From: Lachnospiraceae bacterium
GTDB taxonomy: Bacteria; Bacillota; Clostridia; Lachnospirales; Lachnospiraceae
Assembly (NCBI GenBank): GCA_031263035.1
Contig: JAISGP010000126.1
Coordinates: 1 to 43,530, forward strand
Direction: 5' to 3'
Length of the DNA: 43,530 nt
Each line of letters begins with the position of its first letter. Position 1 is the first letter of the stretch. Both the position numbers and the translations under genes were made by a program. Shown here piece by piece: positions 1-6,979 of this stretch. The notes under the pieces were generated by a model. It was not told the DNA's origin. It ran no database searches and was given only the letters and a program-made list of their open reading frames with translations.

Positions 1-162
1 CTTGTAAATCAAGGTGAAATAGACAAAGGAGAACAAGTTGTTTGTGTTGTTACTGGTCATCTTTTAAAGGATCCTAATACAGCTATTGAAGCATGTAGTG
101 ATCCAATTGAAATAGATGCTGATATTGAAGAATTAAAATCAATTATATTAAAAAATAGTTAG
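1..162 (+). CDS. thrC: Threonine synthase, C-terminal end (host gene, truncated by window edge)
   Basis: The first 53 codons are open to a TAG at 160-162 and encode the C-terminal end of threonine synthase (O-phosphohomoserine to threonine, PLP-dependent). The visible signature is VVCVVTGHLLKDP, the conserved TGxxLKDP segment near the C-terminus of this family, followed by an acidic tail. The gene is a cytoplasmic biosynthetic host gene and not viral. Its stop lies 300 bases before the integrase start, so it probably marks the host side of the left integration junction. The 5' part is outside the window. Confidence 0.85.
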   Translation, partial: LVNQGEIDKGEQVVCVVTGHLLKDPNTAIEACSDPIEIDADIEELKSIILKNS

Positions 163-461
163 GGAATAAATATTTTATTATTTTTATTCTTATTCATTTT
201 CATTATTATTATTAGTTTTAATATTAATTATTTAATTATATTAATTGATTTTGATAAACTTTTTATTTTTTATTTTTTAATTCTAATTTTATTATTCTAA
301 TTTTATTTTTACTTTTAAAAATTATTATAATAATTATAATAAAGTATAATAAAATTAATGATAGTAAAAATTAATATAAATATATTATTCAGGATTTTTT
401 TTCTTCACAATATATTACTTTTCATTTGCTTGGAAAATGAATAATAAAGTGAGGAAATAAT
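163..461. other. Gene-free AT-rich junction between thrC and the integrase
   Basis: No open frame of credible length on either strand. The stretch is almost pure A+T with several T-runs that could end thrC transcription. The left attachment site should lie here, but without the right end of the provirus the core cannot be identified. The last 45 bases carry a 12-mer that recurs after the integrase gene, and an SD-like GTGAGG stands about 10 bases before the integrase ATG. Confidence 0.5.
419..430 (+). repeat. 12-bp direct repeat before the integrase gene (second copy 1778-1789)
   Basis: TTTTCATTTGCT occurs at 419-430 and again at 1778-1789, so one copy stands on each side of the integrase gene. 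Tyrosine integrases bind short arm-type repeats near their own gene, so these may be arm sites or part of att. In such AT-rich DNA a chance 12-mer is also possible. Confidence 0.3.
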
Positions 462-1721
462 ATGTCATTAATGGATAAAAAAGATATAGAAATTTTGGAA
501 GAAATGGAAACTGATAAAAAATGGTCTAAAGGCACATTTGTCGGATATAAGCACACTGTAAATCTATATACTACTTTTAATGAAAAAAATTTATATGAAC
601 TAATAACTGAAGCAGAATTAGAAGAAGAAAAAGGAGTCAGATGGAAAAATAGAAAACTCCTTAAAAGACTAATAAATTTTAGATCATACTTAATCGACAA
701 TTACAGTGGAAGTAGTGTATTTAATCATTTCAATAGAATAACAGCTATTTATAATTATTTTTTAATAGAAATACATAAAATACCTAAAATTAACACTAAA
801 GCATTGAAAAATACAAAACCTATTAGTTTTCATGACTTACCTAGTAAAAAAATATTAAGAAAAGCAATAGAAATAAGTAAACCAGATATGGTTGCAATAA
901 TTTTTTTCATGAGTAGTAGTGGATGTGGGAAATCAGAAGTTTTATCATTCACAATAAAAGATTTTATAATAGCTACTAATAATTATCATGATATCTCCCA
1001 CGAAATTGAGAATGAAAATCCAAAAGAAAGAAAAATCATTGAAAAAAACAATATTGACTTGCTTATTAAAACATTAATGGCTCATGAAAAGGTAATTCCT
1101 ACTTTTGATATACATCGAGCGAAAACTAACAAATATTATTTTAGTTTTTGCAGTCATGAGGCAGTAACTGCAATATTAAATCATTTATTAACAAGATCAG
1201 ATTGTGATAATTTAACATATGATTCAAAATTATTTAAAACTAATTATAGATATTTCAGTGTTAGATTCAAATACACTAATGATAAACTAGGGCTTGGAAA
1301 AGCAGGGAAATATAATACATTCAGTAGCCATATGCTCAGGAAATATCATGCGAGTAATTTAATAAGAAAAGGATCATCAGGTCATTCTTTGACTGAAAAA
1401 CAGGTAGATGCATTACAAGGAAGGGCTAAAGTAGATACTCGAAAATCATACATGTTTGAAGATCATGAATCATTAAGAGAACAATATATCGAATGTTTAG
1501 ACAATATTACTTTGTACGATGATAATAGTCTAGTTGAAAACTCAAATAAATATAAAAATATACAAAAAGATTTAGCTGAAAGAAAACAGAACCTTGTTAA
1601 TTTAGAAAAAGAAGTTAAAAAGCTTAAAGAAGAAAAAGGTGATTGGGAAGATGAAAAAGTTGAAATGGAAGAAGCTATTTACTATCGGGTTATGAATAGC
1701 TTTAAAAACTTACCTCCTTAA
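462..1721 (+). CDS. int: Tyrosine recombinase (provirus integrase)
   Basis: Likely catalyses site-specific integration and excision of the provirus. Length is 419 residues. The N-terminal part (about 1-115) looks like a SAM-like core-binding domain and the catalytic domain follows. Box II HxxR is seen as H290-M-L-R293 and the nucleophile is probably Y330 in RKSYMF. The box I segment, usually TGxRxxE, reads SGCGKSE around 153-159, so the first catalytic Arg seems to be replaced by Lys157 or shifted. The last 60 residues form a charged coiled coil, an addition not found in minimal integrases. Start ATG at 462 is preceded by GTGAGG. Its position next to thrC fits the left end of a provirus. Family assignment is firm; activity is less certain because of box I. 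Confidence 0.85.
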   Translation: MSLMDKKDIEILEEMETDKKWSKGTFVGYKHTVNLYTTFNEKNLYELITEAELEEEKGVRWKNRKLLKRLINFRSYLIDNYSGSSVFNHFNRITAIYNYFLIEIHKIPKINTKALKNTKPISFHDLPSKKILRKAIEISKPDMVAIIFFMSSSGCGKSEVLSFTIKDFIIATNNYHDISHEIENENPKERKIIEKNNIDLLIKTLMAHEKVIPTFDIHRAKTNKYYFSFCSHEAVTAILNHLLTRSDCDNLTYDSKLFKTNYRYFSVRFKYTNDKLGLGKAGKYNTFSSHMLRKYHASNLIRKGSSGHSLTEKQVDALQGRAKVDTRKSYMFEDHESLREQYIECLDNITLYDDNSLVENSNKYKNIQKDLAERKQNLVNLEKEVKKLKEEKGDWEDEKVEMEEAIYYRVMNSFKNLPP

Positions 1722-1863
1722 CTATTACAAAATATTTTTTTTAATTTTTAATAATATTATTAAAATTTAATTATTTGTTTTCATTTGCTCTTTCATTATA
1801 CTAATTTTATATAAAAACCATTTATTTATTTAATAAAAAATAATAAGATGGTTGTGAAAAATT

Positions 1864-2688
1864 ATGGATAAATCTTGTTTTCATGAAATAATTAGATCTT
1901 CAGGGTCTATTTTCAAAAATAGTGAAGTGTTAAAATTGTCTCACTTACCAGTATCTAGCATTCTACAATTAAGAGATAAACAAATTGCTAAAATGGCTGA
2001 ATGCTGTCAATCTATTCAAAATGGAATAGCTGCTGAAAATATGTTTTTAAATGGGGGAGTAGCAACAGGTAAAACAAGCACTATGAAGTTATTCTTTCAA
2101 ATGATAGAAAAAGAATTTTATAATGTTAAATGTATTCATGTAAATTGTTATAGGTATGATACAGAGTATAAAATTTATGCTAAAATTTATCAAATATTGT
2201 TGGGAAGAGAAAATATAAATGGTTTGCAGTTAAGTTATATGAAAGATAAAATTTTAGAATATTTAGTAGAAAATCGTATTGTTTTAATTGTAGGTTTAGA
2301 TGATTATGAATTTATCCATAGTAGAAAACTTTTGAATGATATTTTTTATGGTTTTCTTCGTAGTGATGAGTTTTCAAAAGCAGAAATTAGTATCATTAGT
2401 GCTAGTTCAGATCGTAAAAGTCCAACTCTTCGTGATAATGTTAATACTACTTATCAACCCACAAACGTTTATTTTCCACCATATACTCAACCGCAAATTT
2501 ATAATATTCTTAAACAAAGATGTGATGAGGGATTTTATCAGGGTGTAATAGGGGATGATCTTATTGAAAAAATTGCTGATTATACTTATGATCGTGGAGA
2601 TTTAAGATATGGTATTAAATTGTTGATGAAGATAGGTAATAAAGCAGAAAGAGATAATTCAACAGAGATTTTAGAAGAATATTTATAA
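1864..2688 (+). CDS. Orc1/Cdc6-like AAA+ initiator, lacking the winged-helix domain
   Basis: A 274-residue AAA+ ATPase with Walker A GGVATGKT (64-71), Walker B LIVGLDDYEF (141-150), a sensor 1 region near ASSD (180-183), the FPPYTQPQIYNIL segment (204-216) typical of Orc1/Cdc6, and a sensor 2 R-G-D-L-R (244-248). Cellular archaeal Orc1/Cdc6 proteins are about 380-410 residues and end in a winged-helix DNA-binding domain. Here the protein stops right after the lid, so DNA contact would rest on the AAA+ domain alone or on host Orc1. It probably starts viral replication at the ORB-like site at 3.9 kb and loads the MCM encoded at 11.3 kb. No strong SD precedes ATG 1864. A truncated, inactive relic is an alternative, but all ATPase motifs are kept. 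Confidence 0.8.
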   Translation: MDKSCFHEIIRSSGSIFKNSEVLKLSHLPVSSILQLRDKQIAKMAECCQSIQNGIAAENMFLNGGVATGKTSTMKLFFQMIEKEFYNVKCIHVNCYRYDTEYKIYAKIYQILLGRENINGLQLSYMKDKILEYLVENRIVLIVGLDDYEFIHSRKLLNDIFYGFLRSDEFSKAEISIISASSDRKSPTLRDNVNTTYQPTNVYFPPYTQPQIYNILKQRCDEGFYQGVIGDDLIEKIADYTYDRGDLRYGIKLLMKIGNKAERDNSTEILEEYL

Positions 2689-2750
2689 TATTTTTTTTTG
2701 TTAATGTTTCATGACTAATATTATTTTTAAAAACATTTAAATAATATTAC

Positions 2751-2781
2751 TTTCCATATACTAATATATGGAAAACCATAT
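2751..2781 (+). promoter_or_regulatory. Inverted-repeat operator upstream of the vapBC-like pair
   Basis: TTTCCATATA at 2751-2760 and TATATGGAAA at 2765-2774 form a perfect 10-bp inverted repeat with a CTAA spacer. A further CCATAT at 2776-2781 makes a third half-site. It lies about 45 bases before the antitoxin ATG. RHH antitoxins usually bind such repeats to repress their own operon. Confidence 0.6.
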
Positions 2782-2822
2782 TTAAATTAAGATTGATTAT
2801 AATAAATAAGAGTTGATAATTC

Positions 2823-3140
2823 ATGACAACAATAAAAACCACAATTAATATAGATTCTGAAATAATGAAAACAATAAAACTAATAGCTGTAACTAAAAAT
2901 AAAACACAGACAGAAATAATAAACAAATACCTAAAACAAAGCATAATAAACGAAACAGAAACTAAACACACAGAAACATTAAAAGAAAGAATAAAAAGGT
3001 TAGGACTTGAAGACAAAGTAAAAATAGCTAATGAAAAAACATATAATCCTGAAAGTGATAATTTTAAAAAAATAATAGGATCTGTAAAAGCACCTGATAA
3101 TTTTGATCCAGTAAAGACCATAGATGAAATACACAAATAA
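2823..3140 (+). CDS. vapB: VapB-like antitoxin (ribbon-helix-helix)
   Basis: A 105-residue protein. The N-terminus (about 3-45) fits a ribbon-helix-helix DNA-binding fold: beta-strand TTIKTTINI, then two helices with KTQTEIINKYL. The C-terminal half is polar, as expected of the toxin-wrapping tail. It would neutralise the PIN toxin made from the next gene, 14 bases downstream, and repress the operon from the operator at 2751-2781. Toxin-antitoxin pairs near the integrase of a provirus often stabilise the element or act against rivals. The assignment rests on the pairing as much as on the sequence. Confidence 0.7.
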   Translation: MTTIKTTINIDSEIMKTIKLIAVTKNKTQTEIINKYLKQSIINETETKHTETLKERIKRLGLEDKVKIANEKTYNPESDNFKKIIGSVKAPDNFDPVKTIDEIHK

Positions 3141-3154
3141 GAAAGGGTTAAATC

Positions 3155-3544
3155 ATGATATTTTTAGATGCAAGTTATTTAATTAGTTTACTTTTTAATG
3201 GACATGATAACCACGAAAAAGCTAAAGAGCTATATTATAAATTGGATAACGAAGAAAAAATAATATCAAAATTAGTAATTACAGAAGTTATTACTGTATT
3301 AGATAAAAACTTAAAAGTAAGCAAAGAATTATTAGAACATGCCTACAGCTACCTGAACACCGATTTTAACATAATAGACGATTATATATTTTTTGATAAT
3401 GCAATGGAACAAGTTTTAAAACAAAAACATTTAGGTTTTTTTGATTGTATGTATATAACTATAATGGAAAAATTAGAAATAGAAAAAATAGCTACACTTG
3501 ACAATGATTTTGATAAAATAAAAGGAATTAAAACAATAAAATAA
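3155..3544 (+). CDS. vapC: VapC-like PIN-domain ribonuclease toxin
   Basis: A 129-residue PIN domain, the usual size for VapC. The acidic residues of a Mg-dependent RNase site are present: D5 in IFLDASYL, E44 in VITEV, D97 in FFDCMYI, and D116/D118 in ATLDNDF. Such toxins cut tRNA or rRNA when the antitoxin is lost. SD-like AAAGGG stands 8-13 bases before ATG 3155. It is co-transcribed with the antitoxin. The following hairpin at 3571-3612 may end the transcript. Confidence 0.8.
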   Translation: MIFLDASYLISLLFNGHDNHEKAKELYYKLDNEEKIISKLVITEVITVLDKNLKVSKELLEHAYSYLNTDFNIIDDYIFFDNAMEQVLKQKHLGFFDCMYITIMEKLEIEKIATLDNDFDKIKGIKTIK

Positions 3545-3570
3545 AAACAAAAGTTTAAATTATGATAAGA

Positions 3571-3612
3571 TAGAATAGCCATTTAATTAAATATAGCTAT
3601 TTAATTATTCTA
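3571..3612 (+). terminator. AT-rich inverted repeat after vapC
   Basis: TAGAATA (3571-3577) pairs with TATTCTA (3606-3612), and the inner sequence also contains ATTTAATTAAAT, itself a palindrome. The hairpin starts 27 bases after the vapC stop and is followed by T-rich DNA. A terminator is the simplest reading; a regulatory element of the origin region is possible. Confidence 0.35.
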
Positions 3613-3781
3613 TTTCATGCTCCAATTATGAATACTGAATTAGCTACAGCATAATTTTTTTTAAATCATTATTATTACCTTTATTTCTTTTTTTATTAAT
3701 AGTTTAAATTATTTTACAATTATCATTTTCTTCTTTTTGAACTGTTCGGAATTTCCTAACAGTTGAATTTTCATCTAATTA

Positions 3782-3873
3782 ATTATTTTTGATACAGGTA
3801 TAGCTATTATTATTTTTCTTAAATACATATTTAATTATCTATTATTTTTTTGATACACATATAGCTATTATGA
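3782..3873 (+). repeat. Two direct repeats of about 30 bp in the origin region
   Basis: ATTATTTTTGATACAGGTAT followed by AGCTATTAT (3782-3810) is repeated at 3841-3870 as a T-stretch, TGATACACATATAGCTATTA and T. The copies share TTTGATACA and TATAGCTATTAT and are about 60 bp apart. They lie just left of the ORB-like sequence in a gene-free, AT-rich stretch, and could be iterons or unwinding-element repeats. Confidence 0.45.
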
Positions 3874-3882
3874 CACACATTA

Positions 3883-3957
3883 TTTTACACTCGTTACACT
3901 GGAAACACTGGAAATATAGGGGGGGTGTGTGGGTGTGTGTCGGGGGTCTGTGAGGGG
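3883..3957 (+). other. Candidate replication origin: ORB-like repeats followed by G-runs
   Basis: TTACACTGGAAA (3894-3905) overlaps a second CACTGGAAA (3906-3914). After TATA comes G7 at 3919-3925, then G3 (3931-3933), G5 (3942-3946) and G4 (3954-3957). Archaeal origin recognition boxes have a core of the TTCCACTGGAAA or TTACACTTGAAA kind followed by a G-string, which is the pattern here. The flanking 3545-3880 is nearly pure A+T and would serve as the unwinding element. With the Orc1/Cdc6-like gene 1.2 kb away this is the best origin candidate in the window. The rest of 3545-4077 holds no gene. Confidence 0.55.
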
Positions 3958-3976
3958 TCTGTTACTTCTAAAAAGC

Positions 3977-3984
3977 TTTATATA
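3977..3984 (+). promoter_or_regulatory. TATA box of the BRO-N gene
   Basis: TTTATATA in the context AAAAGCTTTATATAG matches an archaeal TATA box with an A-rich BRE-like sequence before it. Transcription would start near 4005-4010, leaving a leader of roughly 70 bases before ATG 4078. The origin-like G-runs end 20 bases upstream, so origin binding and this promoter may interfere. Confidence 0.5.
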
Positions 3985-4077
3985 GTAGTATCTACAAAAT
4001 AAGAATTAAGTTTGGTAACATAAAAATATGGAGTAAAATAGCAAATATGAAAAAATTATAGATAGGAGGATATAATC

Positions 4078-4905
4078 ATGGGGAAGAAAAACAGCATAAA
4101 ATTATTTGAAAATAGCGAAATTAGAGCAGTTTGGGACGAAGATAAAGAAGAATGGTTTTTTTCAGTTATAGATGTTGTAAGAGTTCTTAGTGAGAGTAAA
4201 AATCCCAATCGATATTGGAGTGACTTGAAAATAAAACTAAAAAATGAAGGAAATAATCAGTCATACGAAAATTTCGTAAGACTGAAAATGCCTTCATCAG
4301 ATGGTAAATATTATAAAACTGATGTAGCAGACACTAAACAAATTTTAAGAATTATACAATCAGTACCATCACCAAAAGCAGAGCCATTTAAAAGATGGTT
4401 AGCAAAAGTAGGGACTGAAAGGCTTGATGAAATAGCTGACCCTGAAAAAGCAATAGAGCGAGCATTAAACACTTACAGAGCGAAAGGTTATTCAGAAGCT
4501 TGGATTAATCAAAGATTAAAATCAAAAGAAATAAGAAAAGATTTAACTGATGAATGGGACAGGTCTGGTGTAGAAGGTAATGAATACGCAATATTAACAA
4601 ATGAAATAAGCCAAGCTTCTTTTGGAATTGACACTAAAACCCATAAAAAAATAAAAGGTCTTAAAAAAGAAAACCTCCGTGATAATATGAGTACTGCAGA
4701 AATGGTAATAACTATGTTAGGAGAACTATCAACAACAGAAATATCAAAAAGTGAAAATCCAGAAGGGTTTGAAGAAAGCAAAGACATAGCTCAACGAGGC
4801 GGAACTATTGCAGGTAATGCCCGAAAAGAATTAGAACAAGAAACAGGAAAAAAAGTTTTAACAAAAAGAAATGCAAGAACCCCAGACCTATTAGATGAAA
4901 AATAA
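4078..4905 (+). CDS. BRO-N domain protein (DinD/antirepressor-like)
   Basis: A 275-residue protein with an N-terminal BRO-N domain (about 5-115): SIKLFENSEIRAVWDED, EWFFSVIDVVRVL and an RWL segment near 106. Residues 117-180 carry the ALNTYRAKGYSEAWINQRL helix and the LTNEISQASFG motif of DinD-like relatives, and the C-terminus ends in a basic GGTIAGNARKELEQETGKK region. BRO-N proteins of viruses bind DNA and act as antirepressors or regulators. ATG 4078 is preceded by ATAGGAGGATATAATC, one of the best SDs in the window. A TATA box stands at 3977-3984, so it is probably strongly expressed on its own. Which repressor it acts on cannot be seen; the nearby AbrB or RHH proteins are candidates. 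Confidence 0.8.
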   Translation: MGKKNSIKLFENSEIRAVWDEDKEEWFFSVIDVVRVLSESKNPNRYWSDLKIKLKNEGNNQSYENFVRLKMPSSDGKYYKTDVADTKQILRIIQSVPSPKAEPFKRWLAKVGTERLDEIADPEKAIERALNTYRAKGYSEAWINQRLKSKEIRKDLTDEWDRSGVEGNEYAILTNEISQASFGIDTKTHKKIKGLKKENLRDNMSTAEMVITMLGELSTTEISKSENPEGFEESKDIAQRGGTIAGNARKELEQETGKKVLTKRNARTPDLLDEK

Positions 4906-5283
4906 TTCATAATAAAATCAAGAAAAAAGTATAAATTTTTTGAAAATAATTTAAATAAATTTAAATAAAAGTAAAAATAAATCATATGATTGTAATCATG
5001 AGATTTAGCAGTAGTGACTGACTCAAACGGTGGTGCAACACCTCGTCAATCTCTACTACATGGTTACGAAAAAACAAATACACTTGAGAGTGATAGTATC
5101 TTGGCAACCAATTATAAATATATGGCTTATATTATAAAAACCTTGCGATTTAATCGTTGTTTAGTGTTAGCGTTAGCTATCGCCGAATATAAGTTATTTA
5201 CTATTTTTTTATTTGTTTTTAGAATATTTTATCTCTTCTCTGTGTTTTGTTTTTTTAAGAATTTAAACAATAGGTGATAAATT
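4906..5283 (+). ncRNA. Gene-poor stretch with a GC-richer structured element (5011-5056)
   Basis: Between the BRO-N gene and the small gene at 5284 only one frame is open (GTG 5014 to 5277), with no SD and a composition unlike a protein. Bases 5003-5070 are clearly richer in G+C than the surroundings. They fold as GTAG-GA-TGAC (5011-5022) with GTCA-TC-CTAC (5045-5056), interrupted by two 1x1 mismatches, closing an inner GGTG/CACC hairpin. Such a GC island in AT-rich DNA is typical of a structured RNA. CTTGAGAGTGATAG at 5083-5096 recurs exactly in the leader before the gene at 6652. No known RNA family is recognised. Confidence 0.4.
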
Positions 5284-5442
5284 ATGGAAGAAGAAAATGA
5301 AAAATATCCTCAATTGATACTTAAACCCAATGGAACTTATGAAATCTTAATTGATAAAGGCATTGAATTAAATTTTTATAATCCTGAATGTCTTAAAAAA
5401 TACATTGAAGAAAATGACCTTAAAATTAATGGAAAGTACTGA
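5284..5442 (+). CDS. Small protein of unknown function (52 aa)
   Basis: Open from ATG 5284 to TGA 5442, with ATAGGTGATAAATT before the start (SD GGTGA at 5272-5276). The acidic protein contains PQLILKPNGTYEILIDKGIE, a beta-hairpin-like segment, and ends in a helix with NPECLKKYIEEN. No family is recognised. The next gene is on the other strand and ends 36 bases away, so the two transcripts converge. Confidence 0.55.
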   Translation: MEEENEKYPQLILKPNGTYEILIDKGIELNFYNPECLKKYIEENDLKINGKY

Positions 5443-5478
5443 CTATTAAAAAAAATAAAAAGAAAAGAATTGTTGATA

Positions 5479-6054
5479 TTATTCTAATCTATAATTTTTC
5501 AGTTTTGTAGACTCACCGATTTTCAGTTCTTTATCACTCAAAATCCCAAATTCAGTTTTTGCCATACTAAAAGTGAATTGTTCTTTGATTGAAAAGTCAC
5601 TATCTTTGTTGTCAATACAAATAACATTGTTTTCTATTTCATTCATGAAATAAATATTTTTATGAATTTTTATAGCATTAGGAATTAATTTAACCATTTG
5701 AGGATTGATTAAAATAATTGTATCTCCATAATGAGACAATAATTTTTCTTCCAAATCATCAGAATTGATTATAGTTTGATCAACATTATCTATTAAATAA
5801 TTTACAATTGATTCGTTCTCAGTAGAAATCATTTTTGCAATCGCATTTCCACAAACAAAATTAAAATCACTATAATCTACCGTCTGAGTGATTAAATTAA
5901 TATTTCCAACATTACATATTACATTAGCTTTAATATTAGCCGAAACATTAGATGTTTGAATGAACGGTATTAATGTTCTTAACTTAGAACAGTTATTTAA
6001 TTTATTTAATATTCGTTCCTTCGATTTTTCTATTAAATTTTCTTCATCTGTCAT
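5479..6054 (-). CDS. Unknown protein on the minus strand (191 aa), possible lysogeny gene
   Basis: The frame is open from 6102, but an ideal SD (AAAGGAGGTGA on the minus strand) stands 6 bases before the ATG at 6054, which gives 191 residues starting MTDEENLIEKSKERIL. The N-terminus is helical and charged. The rest alternates beta-strands and loops (IKANVICNVGNINLIT, YGDTIILINPQMVKLIP, NNVICIDNKDSDFSI). It is one of the few early-region genes on the minus strand, a common setting for a gene expressed in the dormant provirus. A faint likeness to the last part of an HK97-type capsid fold (INPQMVKLIP, then strands) is too weak to use. Confidence 0.65.
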   Translation of the reverse strand: MTDEENLIEKSKERILNKLNNCSKLRTLIPFIQTSNVSANIKANVICNVGNINLITQTVDYSDFNFVCGNAIAKMISTENESIVNYLIDNVDQTIINSDDLEEKLLSHYGDTIILINPQMVKLIPNAIKIHKNIYFMNEIENNVICIDNKDSDFSIKEQFTFSMAKTEFGILSDKELKIGESTKLKNYRLE

Positions 6055-6133
6055 AATTATCACCTCCTTTATTGTTGGTGATAATACATTATGTAAAAAC
6101 AAGTTAATAAAATTATAAAATTATGTAAAAAAA

Positions 6134-6207
6134 GGGGCATTTAGTTTAACAAAGGTAAAATACTTCCTTGGGTGGAAGAGCAAGAGGTTTGAGTCCTCTA
6201 ATCCTCA
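6134..6207 (+). tRNA. Degenerate tRNA-Pro(UGG)-like cloverleaf
   Basis: A 74-base cloverleaf can be drawn in full. The acceptor is GGGG-(bulged C)-ATT with AATCCTC plus discriminator A. The D-arm is GTTT/AAAT with G18G19-like GG in the loop. The anticodon stem is CTTCC/GGAAG, and the T-arm is AGAGG/CCTCT with a TTTGAGT loop. The anticodon loop TTGGGT has only 6 bases; adding one base 5' gives anticodon TGG (Pro). The bulge and the short loop suggest a decayed tRNA gene or a tRNA mimic. It lies between two minus-strand genes. Confidence 0.55.
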
Positions 6208-6237
6208 TTTATATAAGATATAAAATGAAAAAAATAA

Positions 6238-6405
6238 TTAATCGACAGCTTTAATAACTCTAACAACTAATTCGTCTGTTTTACTGTCAAGATTCCATTC
6301 AAGAGTATCTCCGATATCAATTCCCAGATTCTTACGAATTAAAACAGGGATTGTTGCAACTCTCGCACCTTGACCACTTTTGAATACTTTACTAGTTTCA
6401 CTCAT
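6238..6405 (-). CDS. AbrB/SpoVT-type DNA-binding regulator (55 aa)
   Basis: On the minus strand, ATG 6405 to TAA 6238 encodes a 55-residue swapped-hairpin AbrB domain. The family pattern is KVFKSGQGARVATIPVLIRKNLGIDIGDTLEW, where IP, IRK and GD are diagnostic. AGGTTT-TGATA with GGAGG precedes the start. It faces the operon at 6652, and an inverted repeat around that operon's TATA box (6474-6506) is a likely operator. A second regulator of exactly the same length lies at 7934-8101 in the same arrangement. Such proteins act as dimers, either as repressors or as antitoxins. Confidence 0.8.
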   Translation of the reverse strand: MSETSKVFKSGQGARVATIPVLIRKNLGIDIGDTLEWNLDSKTDELVVRVIKAVD

Positions 6406-6473
6406 TATCATAAACCTCCATTTGTAATTTATATATAATATATTATTGAGATTAATATATATACTTTTCTATA

Positions 6474-6506
6474 ATAACTTATAGAAACATTTATATAAGA
6501 AGTTAT
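6474..6506 (+). promoter_or_regulatory. TATA box inside an inverted repeat, promoter of the 6652 operon
   Basis: ATAACTT (6474-6480) and AAGTTAT (6500-6506) are perfect inverted arms that enclose TTTATATAA (6490-6498). A protein bound here would cover the TATA box. The adjacent AbrB-type protein is the obvious candidate. Transcription would start near 6520 and leave a leader of about 130 bases. Confidence 0.5.
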
Positions 6507-6599
6507 ATAATATTAAAATAATGAGTACAAAAAGACACAATTAAAATTTAGCACACTAATAAAATTTGTACTTAAAATTCATTGAATAATAGAGAAAAT

Positions 6600-6623
6600 T
6601 TTCAAGAAGTGCAATTCTTGGAA
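6600..6623 (+). promoter_or_regulatory. Leader hairpin before the 6652 operon
   Basis: TTTCAAGAA (6600-6608) pairs with TTCTTGGAA (6615-6623), 9 bp with one G-U, and a GTGCAA loop. It is followed by CTTGAGAGTGATAG (6637-6650), which ends just before ATG 6652 and serves as the SD region. A comparable AAGAA/TTCTT hairpin stands before the second small-gene operon at 8241-8271. Confidence 0.45.
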
Positions 6624-6651
6624 CTTTCTTAAAAATCTTGAGAGTGATAGA

Positions 6652-6837
6652 ATGAAAGAAACTTTAAAGAATAACTGTATTTACCTAAAAAAAGGTGATA
6701 TAGTAACTCATGACGGAGTATTATACACTCCTGAAAGACATGAGGCAATAGAACATTTAATGAGTCCTGAAGGTATAAAAGAACTTATTAAAGAAGAAAC
6801 TAAAGACACTATAAAAGGTGTTGGTCAACATGGCTAA
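6652..6837 (+). CDS. Small protein of unknown function (61 aa)
   Basis: First gene of the first small-gene operon. The start ATG 6652 follows GAGAGTGATAGA. The sequence begins MKETLKNNCIYLKKGDIVTHDGV, a short beta-rich segment, then a charged helix (EGIKELIKEETKDTIK). No family is recognised. Its 3' end overlaps the next gene by 8 bases, so translation is probably coupled. Confidence 0.55.
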   Translation: MKETLKNNCIYLKKGDIVTHDGVLYTPERHEAIEHLMSPEGIKELIKEETKDTIKGVGQHG

Positions 6838-6979
6838 CCCAGAATACTCTTTTTGTGATGAACCTACTTGTATATTTCATAGTAGTTCTGATTTTATTTT
6901 TAACAGTTTAAACTCTCTTAATAAACCAAGAAGAGCTGATTTAAGTGTAATAAAAGCTCACCAAGAGGGGATTTTATGA
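6830..6979 (+). CDS. Small protein of unknown function (49 aa)
   Basis: ATG 6830 to TGA 6979, overlapping both neighbours. The N-terminus has FCDEPTCIFH, a Cys-x5-Cys-x2-His group that might hold a metal, and then a Ser/Asn-rich stretch and RRADLSVIKAHQEGIL. The SD AAAGGTGTTGG lies inside the preceding gene. Unrecognised. Support comes from the tight overlap chain. Confidence 0.45.
   Translation: MANPEYSFCDEPTCIFHSSSDFIFNSLNSLNKPRRADLSVIKAHQEGIL

Noticed and set aside
5014..5277. 87-codon open frame from GTG
   Set aside because: No SD, starts inside a strong RNA-like stem, and the second half reads as an unlikely aromatic-rich string; the segment fits a structured RNA better.
5479..6054. 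Possible HK97-like capsid relative on the minus strand
   Set aside because: Only a short INPQMVKLIP-like segment and strand pattern; too little to support a fold claim.
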